DNA from: Fidelibacterota bacterium
GTDB lineage: Bacteria > Fidelibacterota > Marinisomatia > Marinisomatales > J089
Reading direction: 5' to 3'
DNA: 32,722 nt
Assembly (NCBI GenBank): GCA_003695105.1
Contig: RFIZ01000171.1
Coordinates: forward strand, 1 to 32,722
Shown here: piece by piece, positions 1 through 8,233 of the stretch
Layout: every line of letters begins with the position of its first letter
How positions within the stretch are numbered: position 1 is the stretch's first letter
Notes under the pieces: model-generated
Seen by the model: the letters and a program-made list of their open reading frames with translations, nothing else
The model's database searches: none
Told to the model about the DNA's origin: nothing
Position numbers and translations under genes: made by a program

Positions 1-860
1 ATGGTGGCCAATTCGGCAATATAGGATGCGCTCAGCGACAACCCCAGACAAATCAATCCCACGGTCCCCGGCAAGCCCCACCCCGGACTTTGCAATTCAA
101 ACAGGATTCCCAGAAATCCGAACGTCGTCAGCAGGGAAGCCACGACCGGGTTGGTGAGAAAACGCACCAGCTTTTCCGACCAATTCTCCCGGAATTCCAA
201 GACCTCTGCGTCCGGATACCCCAGGATGTCCAGAACTTCGTCAAAGGTCTCCGCTTTCCGATCGGCGATTTTGTACTTGAGGGCCAGCTCCGTAGTCAGG
301 GTAATCAATTTTCCTTCTTTCCGGCCTTCCAGGTCGGTGACTTCCACCGAATCACCGTCAATCACCAGATGGGTGAAACTCAATTCTTCATCCACCATGC
401 CCTTGGCGATCTCCGTATTCCGGCCCCGTTTTTCGGCGGTGGAAGCCATTTCCTCCCGCATGTAGCTGATGACCTTTTCCGACCCTTTTTTCCCGGACAG
501 ATCGACAGCCGTGGCCGCCCCGATGGTGGCACCCCCGGTCATGAATATCTTTTCGCAACTCAACGAGATCAGGGACCCGGCCGAAATCGCCCGGCGATTG
601 ATAAAGGCAATCGTGGGAACCTCAGCAGACAAGATGGCATCCTTGATTTGGGTGGCTGCATCGACCCGGCCGCCAAAAGTATCGATATCGAACACGACGG
701 CTGCGGCGCCATCGGCGTCGGCCTTTTCCAGCACCCGTTCCAGAAAGGGGGGTAATCCCAGATCGATGGTGCCCTGGATGGGTACCCGGTAGACCACCTG
801 CCGGGCCGTCCCCATGGTCACGAGCCCAAGAAGGAAAACAAAAAATATGGTTCTCTTCAT
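1..860 (-). CDS. nfeD: NfeD-type membrane-bound ClpP-class serine protease, C-terminus cut by window edge
   Basis: The reverse strand is open from an ATG at 860-858 to the window edge with no stop (about 286 codons), so the C-terminal part lies outside. The protein starts with a short signal-like segment (MKRTIFFVFLLGLV). A ClpP/crotonase-like protease domain follows, with a SAGS motif at about residues 93-96 carrying the probable catalytic serine. A downstream GSEKVISYMREEM segment carries the probable catalytic lysine of the Ser-Lys dyad. Near the window edge the chain becomes membrane-spanning (VVASLLTTFGFLGILFELQ, then a GLICLGLSLSASY segment), as in long NfeD proteins, which usually end in a soluble OB-fold. 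Characterised family members cleave hydrophobic regions of membrane proteins such as stomatins; that role is assumed here. A promoter with ideal spacing sits six bases before the ATG, suggesting a leaderless mRNA. The next gene is divergent. Confidence 0.9.
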   Translation of the reverse strand, partial: MKRTIFFVFLLGLVTMGTARQVVYRVPIQGTIDLGLPPFLERVLEKADADGAAAVVFDIDTFGGRVDAATQIKDAILSAEVPTIAFINRRAISAGSLISLSCEKIFMTGGATIGAATAVDLSGKKGSEKVISYMREEMASTAEKRGRNTEIAKGMVDEELSFTHLVIDGDSVEVTDLEGRKEGKLITLTTELALKYKIADRKAETFDEVLDILGYPDAEVLEFRENWSEKLVRFLTNPVVASLLTTFGFLGILFELQSPGWGLPGTVGLICLGLSLSASYIAELAT

Positions 861-866
861 CAGGTG

Positions 867-895
867 ATTTTACCCGAATTCCTTACGAAAAACAA
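867..895 (-). promoter_or_regulatory. Predicted sigma70-type promoter of nfeD (leaderless)
   Basis: On the minus strand a -35 box TTGTTT (895-890) is followed after exactly 17 bases by a -10 box TAAAAT (872-867). Only six bases (CACCTG) separate the -10 box from the ATG at 860, so the expected transcription start falls on or next to the start codon. There is no room for a ribosome binding site. This is predicted from sequence only. Confidence 0.5.
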
Positions 896-924
896 GATTC
901 CTCCCAGGAAAAACGCTGGAACTG

Positions 925-2205
925 ATGTATATCCGGATGTACTTTTCAGGCATGGAGAAGGTCTATACGTCCCACAGCCGTAAGAGATTCATAAAAATAG
1001 GCCTTTTTCTGCTCACGGCCCTGGTGGTCATCGGTCCCGCCCGGAGTCAATCTTCATCGCGTGCCCTGGTTCTGGTGATCATCGACGGCGCCCGGTATAG
1101 CGAAACGTTCGGCGATTCCCTGAGAAGCCATATCCCCCGGCTGGACTCCATCGCGCAAAGCGGTGCCCTGGCCACCGAATTTTACAACGATTCCCTGACG
1201 TACACCTCCAGAGCCATCCCGGCTCTCTGGTGCGGCAGCTGGACCGATGTCCAGGACACCGTCTATCAGGGAGGGTCCACCCAGTACACAAAAAAGCCCA
1301 CCATCTTTGAATATTTCCGCAAACAAACCGGGGCCGATACCAGCCAGTGCCAGTACGTGCTGAAATATGTTCCTTCTCTCTGGTTACCCAGTTTTCGTCC
1401 GGACTACGGTCCCGCTTACTGGCCCCGATTTGTCAGTCAGGGTTCATCGGATCGGATGGTACTGGAAAACGCATTGAACGTGCTGGAACAGGATCACCCC
1501 CAACTGTTGTTGGTGTATTTTGCCGATGTGGATCATGCCGGGCATTCCGGTGATTGGTCGGCCTATCTCCAGGCGATTGAAACGGCGGACAGTTGTGTCG
1601 GCGCCCTCTGGTCTGCCCTGCAGTCCGACCCGTTCTACGCCAATCGCACCGATCTTCTGGTAACCAACGACCACGGACGCCATGATGATCAGCATGGCGG
1701 CTTCCAGGGACACGGGGACGGTTGTGACGGTTGTCGTCATATCCTTTTTCTGGCGGCCGGACCCGATATCCAACCCGGTGTGTACACTGCCGTCTACCAT
1801 CGCACTCCCGATTTCGCCGTAACGGCCTGTGCTCTCCTGGGACTGACCCCCGAATACGCTACCGGATCCGTAATCGACGAAATCTTCCTGCCCACCCAGA
1901 GTGTAACGCCGGCATCCCCCCTGCCCACGGCGGTACAGCTCGGCCCGAACTTTCCCAATCCCTTCAACCGGACCACCCGCATTCCCTTTTCGCTGCAAAG
2001 ACCGGCTGAGGTTACTGTGGATATCCTCGACTGCCGGGGCCGGTTCGTGTTCAACCTTATCCAGGGGCCTCTCCCGGCGGGGGATCACCTGATTTCCTGG
2101 TCTGCCACTGACCGCCACCAGCAGCCGGTCAGCGGTGGTATCTATATCGTGCGACTCCGAACGGAAGCCGCCTCCAGATACCGGAAACTGGTCTTCCTAC
2201 CGTAG
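925..2205 (+). CDS. Exported alkaline-phosphatase-superfamily protein with C-terminal FlgD-like/type IX sorting-like domain
   Basis: The protein has 426 residues. A basic N-terminus and a hydrophobic stretch (about 25-38) ending at ARSQ form a signal peptide. The catalytic domain has the metal-site pattern of the phosphatase/phosphodiesterase/sulfatase fold: Asp in VIIDGARYSE (D54), a Thr/Ser nucleophile region TYTSRAIPAL (about 92-95), DVDHAGH (D201-H207) and TNDHGRHDD (D249, H250). Residues 333-426 begin GPNFPNPFN and end GGIYIVRL...KLVFLP. This FlgD-like Ig/secretion-tail module is typical of FCB surface proteins and suggests cell-surface attachment or secretion. The substrate is unknown; a phosphodiesterase or phosphonate-type hydrolase is as likely as a phosphomonoesterase. 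The start is uncertain: ATG at 952 gives a more usual signal peptide, and no site has a good ribosome binding sequence. It leads a plus-strand group with the acyltransferase at 2253. Confidence 0.85.
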   Translation: MYIRMYFSGMEKVYTSHSRKRFIKIGLFLLTALVVIGPARSQSSSRALVLVIIDGARYSETFGDSLRSHIPRLDSIAQSGALATEFYNDSLTYTSRAIPALWCGSWTDVQDTVYQGGSTQYTKKPTIFEYFRKQTGADTSQCQYVLKYVPSLWLPSFRPDYGPAYWPRFVSQGSSDRMVLENALNVLEQDHPQLLLVYFADVDHAGHSGDWSAYLQAIETADSCVGALWSALQSDPFYANRTDLLVTNDHGRHDDQHGGFQGHGDGCDGCRHILFLAAGPDIQPGVYTAVYHRTPDFAVTACALLGLTPEYATGSVIDEIFLPTQSVTPASPLPTAVQLGPNFPNPFNRTTRIPFSLQRPAEVTVDILDCRGRFVFNLIQGPLPAGDHLISWSATDRHQQPVSGGIYIVRLRTEAASRYRKLVFLP

Positions 2206-2252
2206 AGAGCCAGAACGTCGTAATTTTCCGGCTGTAGATTCTGCCACTTGCC

Positions 2253-3110
2253 ATGAATTCCATCACGTATTACGTCCTGAAAGGTCTGTCCCGCTGGTTG
2301 AAAAAAAGTTCCCGGACCGGACAACTCCGGTACCAATCTCTTCTGGCGGCATTCCTGTACCGACATGTTTCCCTCCGAAAGGACCGGGCCTATTCTCAAC
2401 TCAAGAACGCCTTTCCCACCCGGACCGAGGGGTCCCTCCGGAAAACCATGCAACAACTCTACCTTCACTTTACGGGGGAATTTCTCCGCTTTCTCACGCT
2501 GCCGGAATCGTTCCGGACCCTGACCTTTACTGTGGAAGGCATCCGCCATTTGCAACAGGCCCTGGGAGGCGGACGCGGGGTATTGCTGGTGACGGGCCAT
2601 TTTGGTTCCTGGGAGACATTGGCCGCCTGGCTGGGTCAGGCCGGGTATCCGGTAACGGCCGTGGCCAATCGACAGTCCAACCGGGGTGCTGACCGGTTTT
2701 TCCGGGAACAGCGGGAAACCAGCGGTATTGAACATATCTACAACAAGCGGGGCACGGCAGCCATGAAATCCGTCCTGGATCAAAACCGCATTCTTATCTT
2801 GGCCAGTGATCAAGACGCCCGCCGGAACGGTGTGTTTGTGCGATTTTTCGGACGACCGGCCTCCACCCCCCGGGGGGCAGCCGTTTTCCATCGCCGGACG
2901 GGAGCGCCGATCCTGTTTGCCACCTGTCAGGCCGAAGGTCCCCGCGCTTTTCGGGTCCGCTTCCAGCCTCTTCCAATCGGGCGCCAGGCTTCCGTTCCGG
3001 ATATCGTTCAAGCCTATACCTCCTGCCTGGAAGCGGCCATTCGGCCCCATCCGGAACAATACTTCTGGTTCCACCGGCGCTGGAAGACAAAACCTCCCCG
3101 GTCAGCATGA
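2253..3110 (+). CDS. Lipid A biosynthesis acyltransferase (LpxL/LpxM/HtrB family)
   Basis: The protein has 285 residues and carries the HX4E signature of lysophospholipid/lipid A acyltransferases (HFGSWE, in VLLVTGHFGSWETLAAWLG). It also has the downstream family blocks ASDQDARRNGVFVRFFGRPASTPRGAA and a C-terminal QYFWFHRRWKTKP, which match the HtrB family over its full length. These inner-membrane enzymes add a secondary acyl chain to Kdo-lipid A; related members act on other lipids. The N-terminal transmembrane anchor is weak here (ITYYVLKGLSRWL). The stop overlaps the tsaC start by four bases (ATGA), implying translational coupling. It lies apart from the main lpx block at 7454-10647 but probably completes the same pathway. 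Whether it is LpxL or LpxM cannot be told from sequence reading. Confidence 0.9.
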   Translation: MNSITYYVLKGLSRWLKKSSRTGQLRYQSLLAAFLYRHVSLRKDRAYSQLKNAFPTRTEGSLRKTMQQLYLHFTGEFLRFLTLPESFRTLTFTVEGIRHLQQALGGGRGVLLVTGHFGSWETLAAWLGQAGYPVTAVANRQSNRGADRFFREQRETSGIEHIYNKRGTAAMKSVLDQNRILILASDQDARRNGVFVRFFGRPASTPRGAAVFHRRTGAPILFATCQAEGPRAFRVRFQPLPIGRQASVPDIVQAYTSCLEAAIRPHPEQYFWFHRRWKTKPPRSA

Positions 3111-3679
3111 ATACCATTCCTTATACCGACTCCAGCGCCGTTCGCCAGGCGACGGCCATCCTGGAACAGGGGGGTGTCATCATCTACCCCACCGACACGC
3201 TCTATGGCCTGGGGGTAGACGCCACACGGCCGGATGCCGTGCGCCGGCTGGAACAACTGAAAGGACGCGGCGGCCCCTGGAGTGTTCTGATTGCGGACAA
3301 AGAGTCCCTTCGACCCTGGATATCCCTGCCTGCAGAAGCGATCCCCACCACTCTGGCTCCTCTGGGCGGAAAAACGACCGTTATCATTCCGGTCAAGTCC
3401 GGTTGGGTCGATACCGCCGTGCTGGGACCGGATCAATCTCTGGGTGTGCGTATTCCGGATCACAGCTTTTGCCGTCAGCTCAGTGTACATTACGGCCGAC
3501 CGATAACCAGTACCAGTGTGAATCGAACCCAGCACCCCCCATTACACCGGATCCACGACATCATTGCTGAATTCGGCGGCGAGGTCGACCTCATCATTGA
3601 CGCCGGCGATCTGCCTCCCTCTGCCGGCTCTACCATTTACCGCTGGGACGGACAAGCCCTGGTCAGGATTCGCCCTTGA
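3107..3679 (+). CDS. tsaC: L-threonylcarbamoyladenylate synthase (Sua5/YrdC/TsaC)
   Basis: The 190 residues form a single YrdC domain, the usual size for TsaC without the extra Sua5 domain. Visible motifs are GGVIIYPTDTLYGLG near the N-terminus, the basic LKGR (usually K-R) and SVNRTQHPP in place of the common SAN-SG-P motif. The enzyme makes threonylcarbamoyl-AMP from threonine, bicarbonate and ATP, the first step of the tRNA t6A37 modification in the cytoplasm. Its ATG overlaps the stop of the acyltransferase by four bases, and its stop overlaps the TTG start of the next gene. The genome should therefore also encode TsaD, TsaB and TsaE, none of which is in this window. Confidence 0.93.
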   Translation: MNTIPYTDSSAVRQATAILEQGGVIIYPTDTLYGLGVDATRPDAVRRLEQLKGRGGPWSVLIADKESLRPWISLPAEAIPTTLAPLGGKTTVIIPVKSGWVDTAVLGPDQSLGVRIPDHSFCRQLSVHYGRPITSTSVNRTQHPPLHRIHDIIAEFGGEVDLIIDAGDLPPSAGSTIYRWDGQALVRIRP

Positions 3680-4386
3680 ACCGGATACGATGGCGTGGAA
3701 TCCTGGCCCTGATCCCGGCCCTGGTCTGGTCTCAACCGTTCCGGGTCGGTGAAAACCTGCATTACACCGCCCAGTTCAATTTTATCCCGGCCGGCTGGGC
3801 CACCTTACAGGTTCTGGAAATGGATACCGTGCATCAACAACCCACTTATCATGTATATTTCCAGGCCCGGACCGGAAAAATTGCCGATCGGGTTTACAAA
3901 ATCCGGGATCAAATTCACACCTGGATTCATTATCAGGAATATTACACCCATCGCCAGCAAAAAATAATACGGGAAGGTTCCTACCGAAAGAATTCTACCA
4001 CCGATATCGACTACCAACGCGCCATTGCCGTCACCGGAACCGATACATTTCGGATTTCTCAACCGCTACGGGATGTCTATTCCTTATTTTATTATCTCCG
4101 CACCATACCCCTGGAACTGGATAGCATCCTCCAGTTCACTGCCTTCGACAATAACCGGGAAACCCCCTTCCGGCTGCGGATTTCCAAACGGGAAACCGTA
4201 TCGGTTCCGGCGGGATCCTTTACCTGTATCAAAGTGAATCCCTTTCGCGAAAAGCGCAGTTTGTTCAAGAATCAGGGCGATATCGAAATCTGGTTCAGTG
4301 ATGACGAGACCCGGATCCCGGTCCAGATCCAAATTCACCTGAAGTACGGCAGTATGTTGCTTCAGTTGGATTCGTACACGCTTTAA
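3676..4386 (+). CDS. DUF3108 family exported protein
   Basis: The protein has 236 residues, with a short N-terminal hydrophobic segment (GILALIPALVWSQ) that looks like a signal peptide. The body then runs GENLHYTAQFNFIPAGWATLQV, followed by SLFYYLRTIPL and RISKRETVSVPAGSFTCIKVNPF and ending in a beta-rich tail IWFSDDETRIPVQIQIHLKYGSM. This is the pattern of DUF3108, a beta-rich periplasmic or outer-membrane-associated family found widely in Gram-negatives without a settled function. The start is TTG at 3676, overlapping the tsaC stop (TTGA); no in-frame ATG fits. The end overlaps the end of rseP on the other strand by four bases, so the two operons converge without an intergenic terminator. 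Confidence 0.85.
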   Translation: MNRIRWRGILALIPALVWSQPFRVGENLHYTAQFNFIPAGWATLQVLEMDTVHQQPTYHVYFQARTGKIADRVYKIRDQIHTWIHYQEYYTHRQQKIIREGSYRKNSTTDIDYQRAIAVTGTDTFRISQPLRDVYSLFYYLRTIPLELDSILQFTAFDNNRETPFRLRISKRETVSVPAGSFTCIKVNPFREKRSLFKNQGDIEIWFSDDETRIPVQIQIHLKYGSMLLQLDSYTL

Positions 4387-5555
4387 TGTCCGAAGAGACG
4401 CCCCAAATCGTTATACACCACTGTGATCATCAGCAACAATAACAGAGCCATGCCGATCTGCTGAATCACGAGCCGGACCCGGATCGAGAGTTCCCGTCGG
4501 ATCACCAGTTGAATCAGAGTCACCAGAATGTGGCCGCCGTCCAGGCCCGGAATGGGTAAAATATTCAGAAAGGCCAGATTGACGCTGATCAGGGCCATGA
4601 ACGACAATAAAGGTATCCAGCCGGCACGGGCCGATTCACCCGCCAGCTGAGCGATCATGATCGGTCCGCCCAATTCATCCAGGGAGGCCTCGCCGGTAAC
4701 CAGCATCTTCACCGACATTCCGATCAGGGCAAACCCATTCATGGTAGAGCGAAAACCGGCACCGAGGGCTCCAATCGGTCCCACAGGCTGATAGGTGACG
4801 GCCGGATAAATGCCGATGGCGCCGATGGTATCCTGTTTTCCCTCCCGGTAGACCACTTCCTGCTGACTGTGAACGGTGAAATCCAGGGTTTGTCCATCCC
4901 GTTGTACAGTCAGCCGGATGTCCTGGTCCGGCATTCCGTGTATCAGAGTGGACATATCTTCCCAATTGTCCAGCGGCTGTCCGTTGACAGCGACGATCCG
5001 ATCCTGAATCTCCAGGCCGGATCTTTCCGCCGGCATATCGGGTACAAATTGGGCGACGACCGGTTCGGATGAGACCACCGGTAGACCCGTTTTCCAAGTG
5101 ACGCCGCTGAAGAGAAACCAGGCCAGAAAAATATTCATGATGACGCCGGCGCTCATCACCCAGGCCTGAGCCAGAGGCGATTTGGAAGCGAATTCGTCGG
5201 GCGCATGCCGAATGTCTGTGTCCAGGCTTTCATCGATCACGCCGGCCATTTTCACGTATCCTCCCAGAGGGATCCAGGCCAAACAGTATTCGGTTCCGCT
5301 TCCCCGGCGTCCCGGACGGGACCAGAACCGTTCCCAGACCGGCAGCCATTGCCAGCTTTCCGCCTGCCGGCGCAGAAAATAGATACGGATGATCCAGCCT
5401 GAATCAGCGGAGGTGAAGGTGAGAAAACGCGGCGGAAATCCCACGGAAAACCGGTCTACACGAACGCCAACGGATCGGGCGGCCAGATAATGTCCCAGTT
5501 CGTGGATGAAGATCAGAACACCCAAAACCAGGATCGTGGCCCAAAGTGTGGTCAT
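4383..5555 (-). CDS. rseP: Site-2 protease RseP (membrane zinc metalloprotease)
   Basis: The protein has 390 residues. The HExxH zinc motif (HELGH, 18-22) lies in the first membrane segment, a PDZ domain follows in the middle (around FVPDMPAERSGLEIQDRIVAVNGQPLDNW), and the second zinc ligand lies in NILPIPGLDGGH (D339) near the C-terminal membrane segments. RseP cleaves anti-sigma factors or leftover signal peptides within the membrane. I chose ATG 5555 because a GGAAG ribosome site sits seven bases upstream; a TTG four codons earlier is less likely. About 35 extra, Trp/Arg-rich residues separate GFPPRFLTF from EYCLAWIPLGGYVKM, where E. coli-type RseP has only a short link. It follows dxr by about 50 bases, the usual dxr-rseP arrangement. 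Confidence 0.95.
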   Translation of the reverse strand: MTTLWATILVLGVLIFIHELGHYLAARSVGVRVDRFSVGFPPRFLTFTSADSGWIIRIYFLRRQAESWQWLPVWERFWSRPGRRGSGTEYCLAWIPLGGYVKMAGVIDESLDTDIRHAPDEFASKSPLAQAWVMSAGVIMNIFLAWFLFSGVTWKTGLPVVSSEPVVAQFVPDMPAERSGLEIQDRIVAVNGQPLDNWEDMSTLIHGMPDQDIRLTVQRDGQTLDFTVHSQQEVVYREGKQDTIGAIGIYPAVTYQPVGPIGALGAGFRSTMNGFALIGMSVKMLVTGEASLDELGGPIMIAQLAGESARAGWIPLLSFMALISVNLAFLNILPIPGLDGGHILVTLIQLVIRRELSIRVRLVIQQIGMALLLLLMITVVYNDLGRLFGH

Positions 5556-5605
5556 GGCAGCTTCCAATTCATATCAGTGTCAAACCTCCGGTTCGGGGTT
5601 AGGTT

Positions 5606-6763
5606 TCATGATTTCTGTCCCGGCCATTCCTGGACCTGTCGGGTGATCTCCGCCTCCAGTTGACGCAAGTCATCCAGATCGGGATGGGGAATCCAGGGGT
5701 GTTGCTCTACCATGTTGGCGATGATGTCCGGAATTTGCGTAAACATCAGGTCTCCCTGCAAAAACCGGTAGACGGCCTGTTCATTGGCCACGTTCAGAGC
5801 CGCCGGAGCGCTGCCGCCCCGGGCCAGCGCCTGATACGCCAACCGAATGGACGGAAAACGTTCCGTATCCACCGGCTCGAAGGTGAGTGTGGCCACCCGG
5901 GTCAAATCCAGTCGCTCCCATGGCGCCGGAGCATGACGGGGATACATGAGGGCATATTGGATGGGAATTTTCATATCCGGAACCCCCAACTGGGCTTTGA
6001 TGGAACCGTCGACAAATTCCACCATGGAATGGATGATCGACTGGGGATGAACCACGATATCGATCTGTTCCGGCGGGAGCTGGAACAGCCAGTGAGCCTC
6101 GATCACTTCCAGACCTTTATTCATCATGGTGGCGGAATCGATGGTGATTTTGGCTCCCATATCCCAATTGGGATGCCGCAAGGCTTCTTCCACACTGATC
6201 CGGGAAAACGTGTCCAGGGGTCGGGTGCGGAACGGTCCCCCACTGCCGGTGAGAATCAGTCTCCGGACCTCTTCCGGCTTTTCCCCGGCCAGACATTGCC
6301 AGATGGCGGAATGCTCGCTATCGATGGGATACAGGTGAGCGCCGGTCTGCTGCCGGATGCGGGATATGAGATCTCCGGCCATCACCAGACTCTCCTTGTT
6401 GCTCAGGGCCACATCCACCCCGGCCGACAGAGCCACGCAGGTGGGTTCCATTCCCGCCGCTCCTACCAGAGCATTTAACATCAGATCGATGTCGGTCCGG
6501 GCGGCGGCCTCCAGGAGCCCTTCCCGGCCGCTGAGGATTCGAACCCCCTGGGCTTCCTGGCGGGCCCGGCGGGCGGCACCAGGATCAGTGATTACAACCG
6601 TATCCACTCCAAAATTCCGGGCCTGCTGCAAGACAGATTCCCACCGGTTCCGGCACGATAAAAGCGCCACCTGAAAATCATCGCCCAGATTGCGGATCAC
6701 CCGCAGTGCATTTTCGCCGATGGAACCGGTGGATCCCAGGATGGATATTTTGCGCCGGGTCAT
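5606..6763 (-). CDS. dxr: 1-deoxy-D-xylulose 5-phosphate reductoisomerase
   Basis: The 385 residues are full length. The NADPH-binding loop is ILGSTGSIGENALRV at the N-terminus. The metal and substrate-binding blocks are LSNKESLVMAG, PIDSEHSAIWQCL, LTGSGGPFR and ATMMNKGLEVIEAHWLF, with a C-terminal ALNVANEQAVYRFL. The enzyme converts DXP to MEP in the cytoplasm, the committed step of the non-mevalonate isoprenoid pathway, so this organism uses MEP for isoprenoid precursors, including the undecaprenyl carrier made by UppS upstream. The ATG overlaps the stop of the preceding unknown gene by four bases (ATGA). Confidence 0.97.
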   Translation of the reverse strand: MTRRKISILGSTGSIGENALRVIRNLGDDFQVALLSCRNRWESVLQQARNFGVDTVVITDPGAARRARQEAQGVRILSGREGLLEAAARTDIDLMLNALVGAAGMEPTCVALSAGVDVALSNKESLVMAGDLISRIRQQTGAHLYPIDSEHSAIWQCLAGEKPEEVRRLILTGSGGPFRTRPLDTFSRISVEEALRHPNWDMGAKITIDSATMMNKGLEVIEAHWLFQLPPEQIDIVVHPQSIIHSMVEFVDGSIKAQLGVPDMKIPIQYALMYPRHAPAPWERLDLTRVATLTFEPVDTERFPSIRLAYQALARGGSAPAALNVANEQAVYRFLQGDLMFTQIPDIIANMVEQHPWIPHPDLDDLRQLEAEITRQVQEWPGQKS

Positions 6764-7473
6764 GGAAAGAGTTTACGCACTTCCAGGGAAACAAGAATGA
6801 AACGAGATCCGAAAGACACCGACGGAAAGACTTCATTGGAATCCCGGACCAGTGCATACCCTACGGACAGGTAATTTTTTTGCAGATGCAGCGAGGCCGG
6901 GGCCTGGGTCAGGATGGTAGTGTGAAATGTTACCTTTCCCTCCATTTTCCCCACCGCCAATTGCCAGGGACGTCCCCCAAGATCCTGCAGAGCGATCTGA
7001 AAAAGGGAGGTCCGCAGTCGATATTGGCGTCCTCCGGTTTGGGCCGCCAGGGTGCCGGTCACCGAAAGGCGACTCCCGGCGGACAAGTTCAGTCCCACCA
7101 GTTGATTCATGACCAACTGTTGGCGGTCTTTTCCGACCGAAAGTTCCCCCTGGGCGGATAAGTTGTCAGAAATCAAAAAAATACCCGTGAGCCCGGCCCC
7201 GTACTGCCGGCGGTGACCTTCCGGGATGTCTGCGAACCGCGATCCGGACACCCGCAGCCCGACTCCTGCCTCCTGCCGGGCGGCAGACGATCCGGCCAGG
7301 GGAAAGGAGAGGAGAAGGGCTTGTTGCGTCATGATGGGTCGGGCCTGCTGAGAGAAATCCGTTGTGAGGGTTGATAAATCGCGCACCATATTCTGCCCTG
7401 CCAGGCTCGACCACCCCAGACATATCACCAGGGATAAGCGGACCGGACAGGAGCTAAATAATCCCTCGCTCAC
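6760..7473 (-). CDS. Unrecognised exported protein, probably an outer-membrane beta-barrel
   Basis: I do not recognise a family. About 237 residues follow an N-terminal signal-like stretch (RLSLVICLGWSSLAGQ). The remainder is rich in alternating polar/hydrophobic strands with Gly and aromatic residues (YGAGLTGIFLISDNLSAQGEL, LVGLNLSAGSRLSVTGTLA, YLSVGYALV, VSFGSRFILVSLEV) and ends in KLFP. This looks like a small 8-10-strand outer-membrane barrel with the usual aromatic near the C-terminus, but that is inference. The start is unclear: GTG 7473 and TTG 7482 both overlap the end of lpxA and neither has a clear ribosome site. Its stop overlaps the dxr start. Its place inside the lpx-bam-dxr block suggests a role in the envelope. 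Confidence 0.75.
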   Translation of the reverse strand: MSEGLFSSCPVRLSLVICLGWSSLAGQNMVRDLSTLTTDFSQQARPIMTQQALLLSFPLAGSSAARQEAGVGLRVSGSRFADIPEGHRRQYGAGLTGIFLISDNLSAQGELSVGKDRQQLVMNQLVGLNLSAGSRLSVTGTLAAQTGGRQYRLRTSLFQIALQDLGGRPWQLAVGKMEGKVTFHTTILTQAPASLHLQKNYLSVGYALVRDSNEVFPSVSFGSRFILVSLEVRKLFP

Positions 7474-8179
7474 TGGCTTCAATAAACTGGATGACGGAGG
7501 GAATATGGGGTTGATCTGCCAGGGACCGTTTGATTTCCTCCAGGGCTTCCCGGCGTGTCATCCCGGAACGAAAATACAAACGATACGCCCGTTTCAGAGT
7601 AGAAATCTCTTCGGGAGAAAATCCCCTCCGGGCCAGACCGACCCGGTTGATTCCTTTATAGGTGAGGGGTTCCTCCGCCGCCAGGATGAAGGGGGGAACA
7701 TCTTGAACGATGCGAAAACCGCCGCCGACAAAACAATGCTGCCCGACTCGACAAAACTGGTGCACCAGCACGCCGCCACCCAGGGATGCCCATTCCTCCA
7801 CCCGTACATGTCCTCCCAGGGTCACCAGATTGGCAAAGATGACATGATCGCCGACGATACAGTCATGGGCTACATGCACGCCGGTCATGAGGAGAACGTC
7901 GTTCCCGATTTCGGTTTGTCCGTGAGCCGCCGTGCCCCGATTGATGGATACATATTCCCGGATGGTTACCCGGTCACCGATGAGGGTACTCGTCGCCTCC
8001 CCCTGGTATTTCAAGTCCTGAGGCGCCTCACCGATAGAAGCATACTGAAAAATCCGGCACTCCCGGCCGATCCGGGTGCCGGACCGAATCGTTACGAAGG
8101 GCCCGATCTCTGATCCTTCGCCGATCTCCACCCCCGTTTCGATGATCGTATACGGTCCCACCCGGACGGAGGGATGCAA
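7454..8179 (-). CDS. lpxA: Acyl-ACP--UDP-N-acetylglucosamine O-acyltransferase (LpxA)
   Basis: This is a left-handed parallel beta-helix of hexapeptide repeats (IGEGSEIGPFVTI, IGNDVLLMTGVHVAHDCIVGD) with the catalytic His in GVHVAHD. The C-terminal helical domain starts at GLARRGFSPEEISTLKRAYR. LpxA transfers 3-hydroxyacyl from ACP to UDP-GlcNAc, the first step of lipid A. The first canonical start codon in frame is TTG 8179, but the coding sequence clearly continues upstream: the codons before it read IHPTAIIAPDVQL, the conserved first coil of LpxA. No ATG, GTG or TTG lies between that coil and the in-frame TAA ending lpxC-fabZ (8236-8234). An ATC at 8227 would be the homologous start. Family identity is certain; the start is not. 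Confidence 0.93.
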   Translation of the reverse strand: MHPSVRVGPYTIIETGVEIGEGSEIGPFVTIRSGTRIGRECRIFQYASIGEAPQDLKYQGEATSTLIGDRVTIREYVSINRGTAAHGQTEIGNDVLLMTGVHVAHDCIVGDHVIFANLVTLGGHVRVEEWASLGGGVLVHQFCRVGQHCFVGGGFRIVQDVPPFILAAEEPLTYKGINRVGLARRGFSPEEISTLKRAYRLYFRSGMTRREALEEIKRSLADQPHIPSVIQFIEASERGII

Positions 8180-8233
8180 CTGGACATCCGGAGCGATGAT
8201 AGCGGTGGGATGGATGGAAGTAGCGATGGGATC

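Noticed and set aside
90..755. Plus-strand open frames at the left end
   Set aside because: They are shadows of the nfeD fragment, which reads cleanly on the minus strand with a signal peptide and SAGS motif.
2142..3074. 310-codon minus-strand open frame
   Set aside because: It lies opposite the lipid A acyltransferase, which has catalytic motifs; the antisense product has low complexity and no motif.
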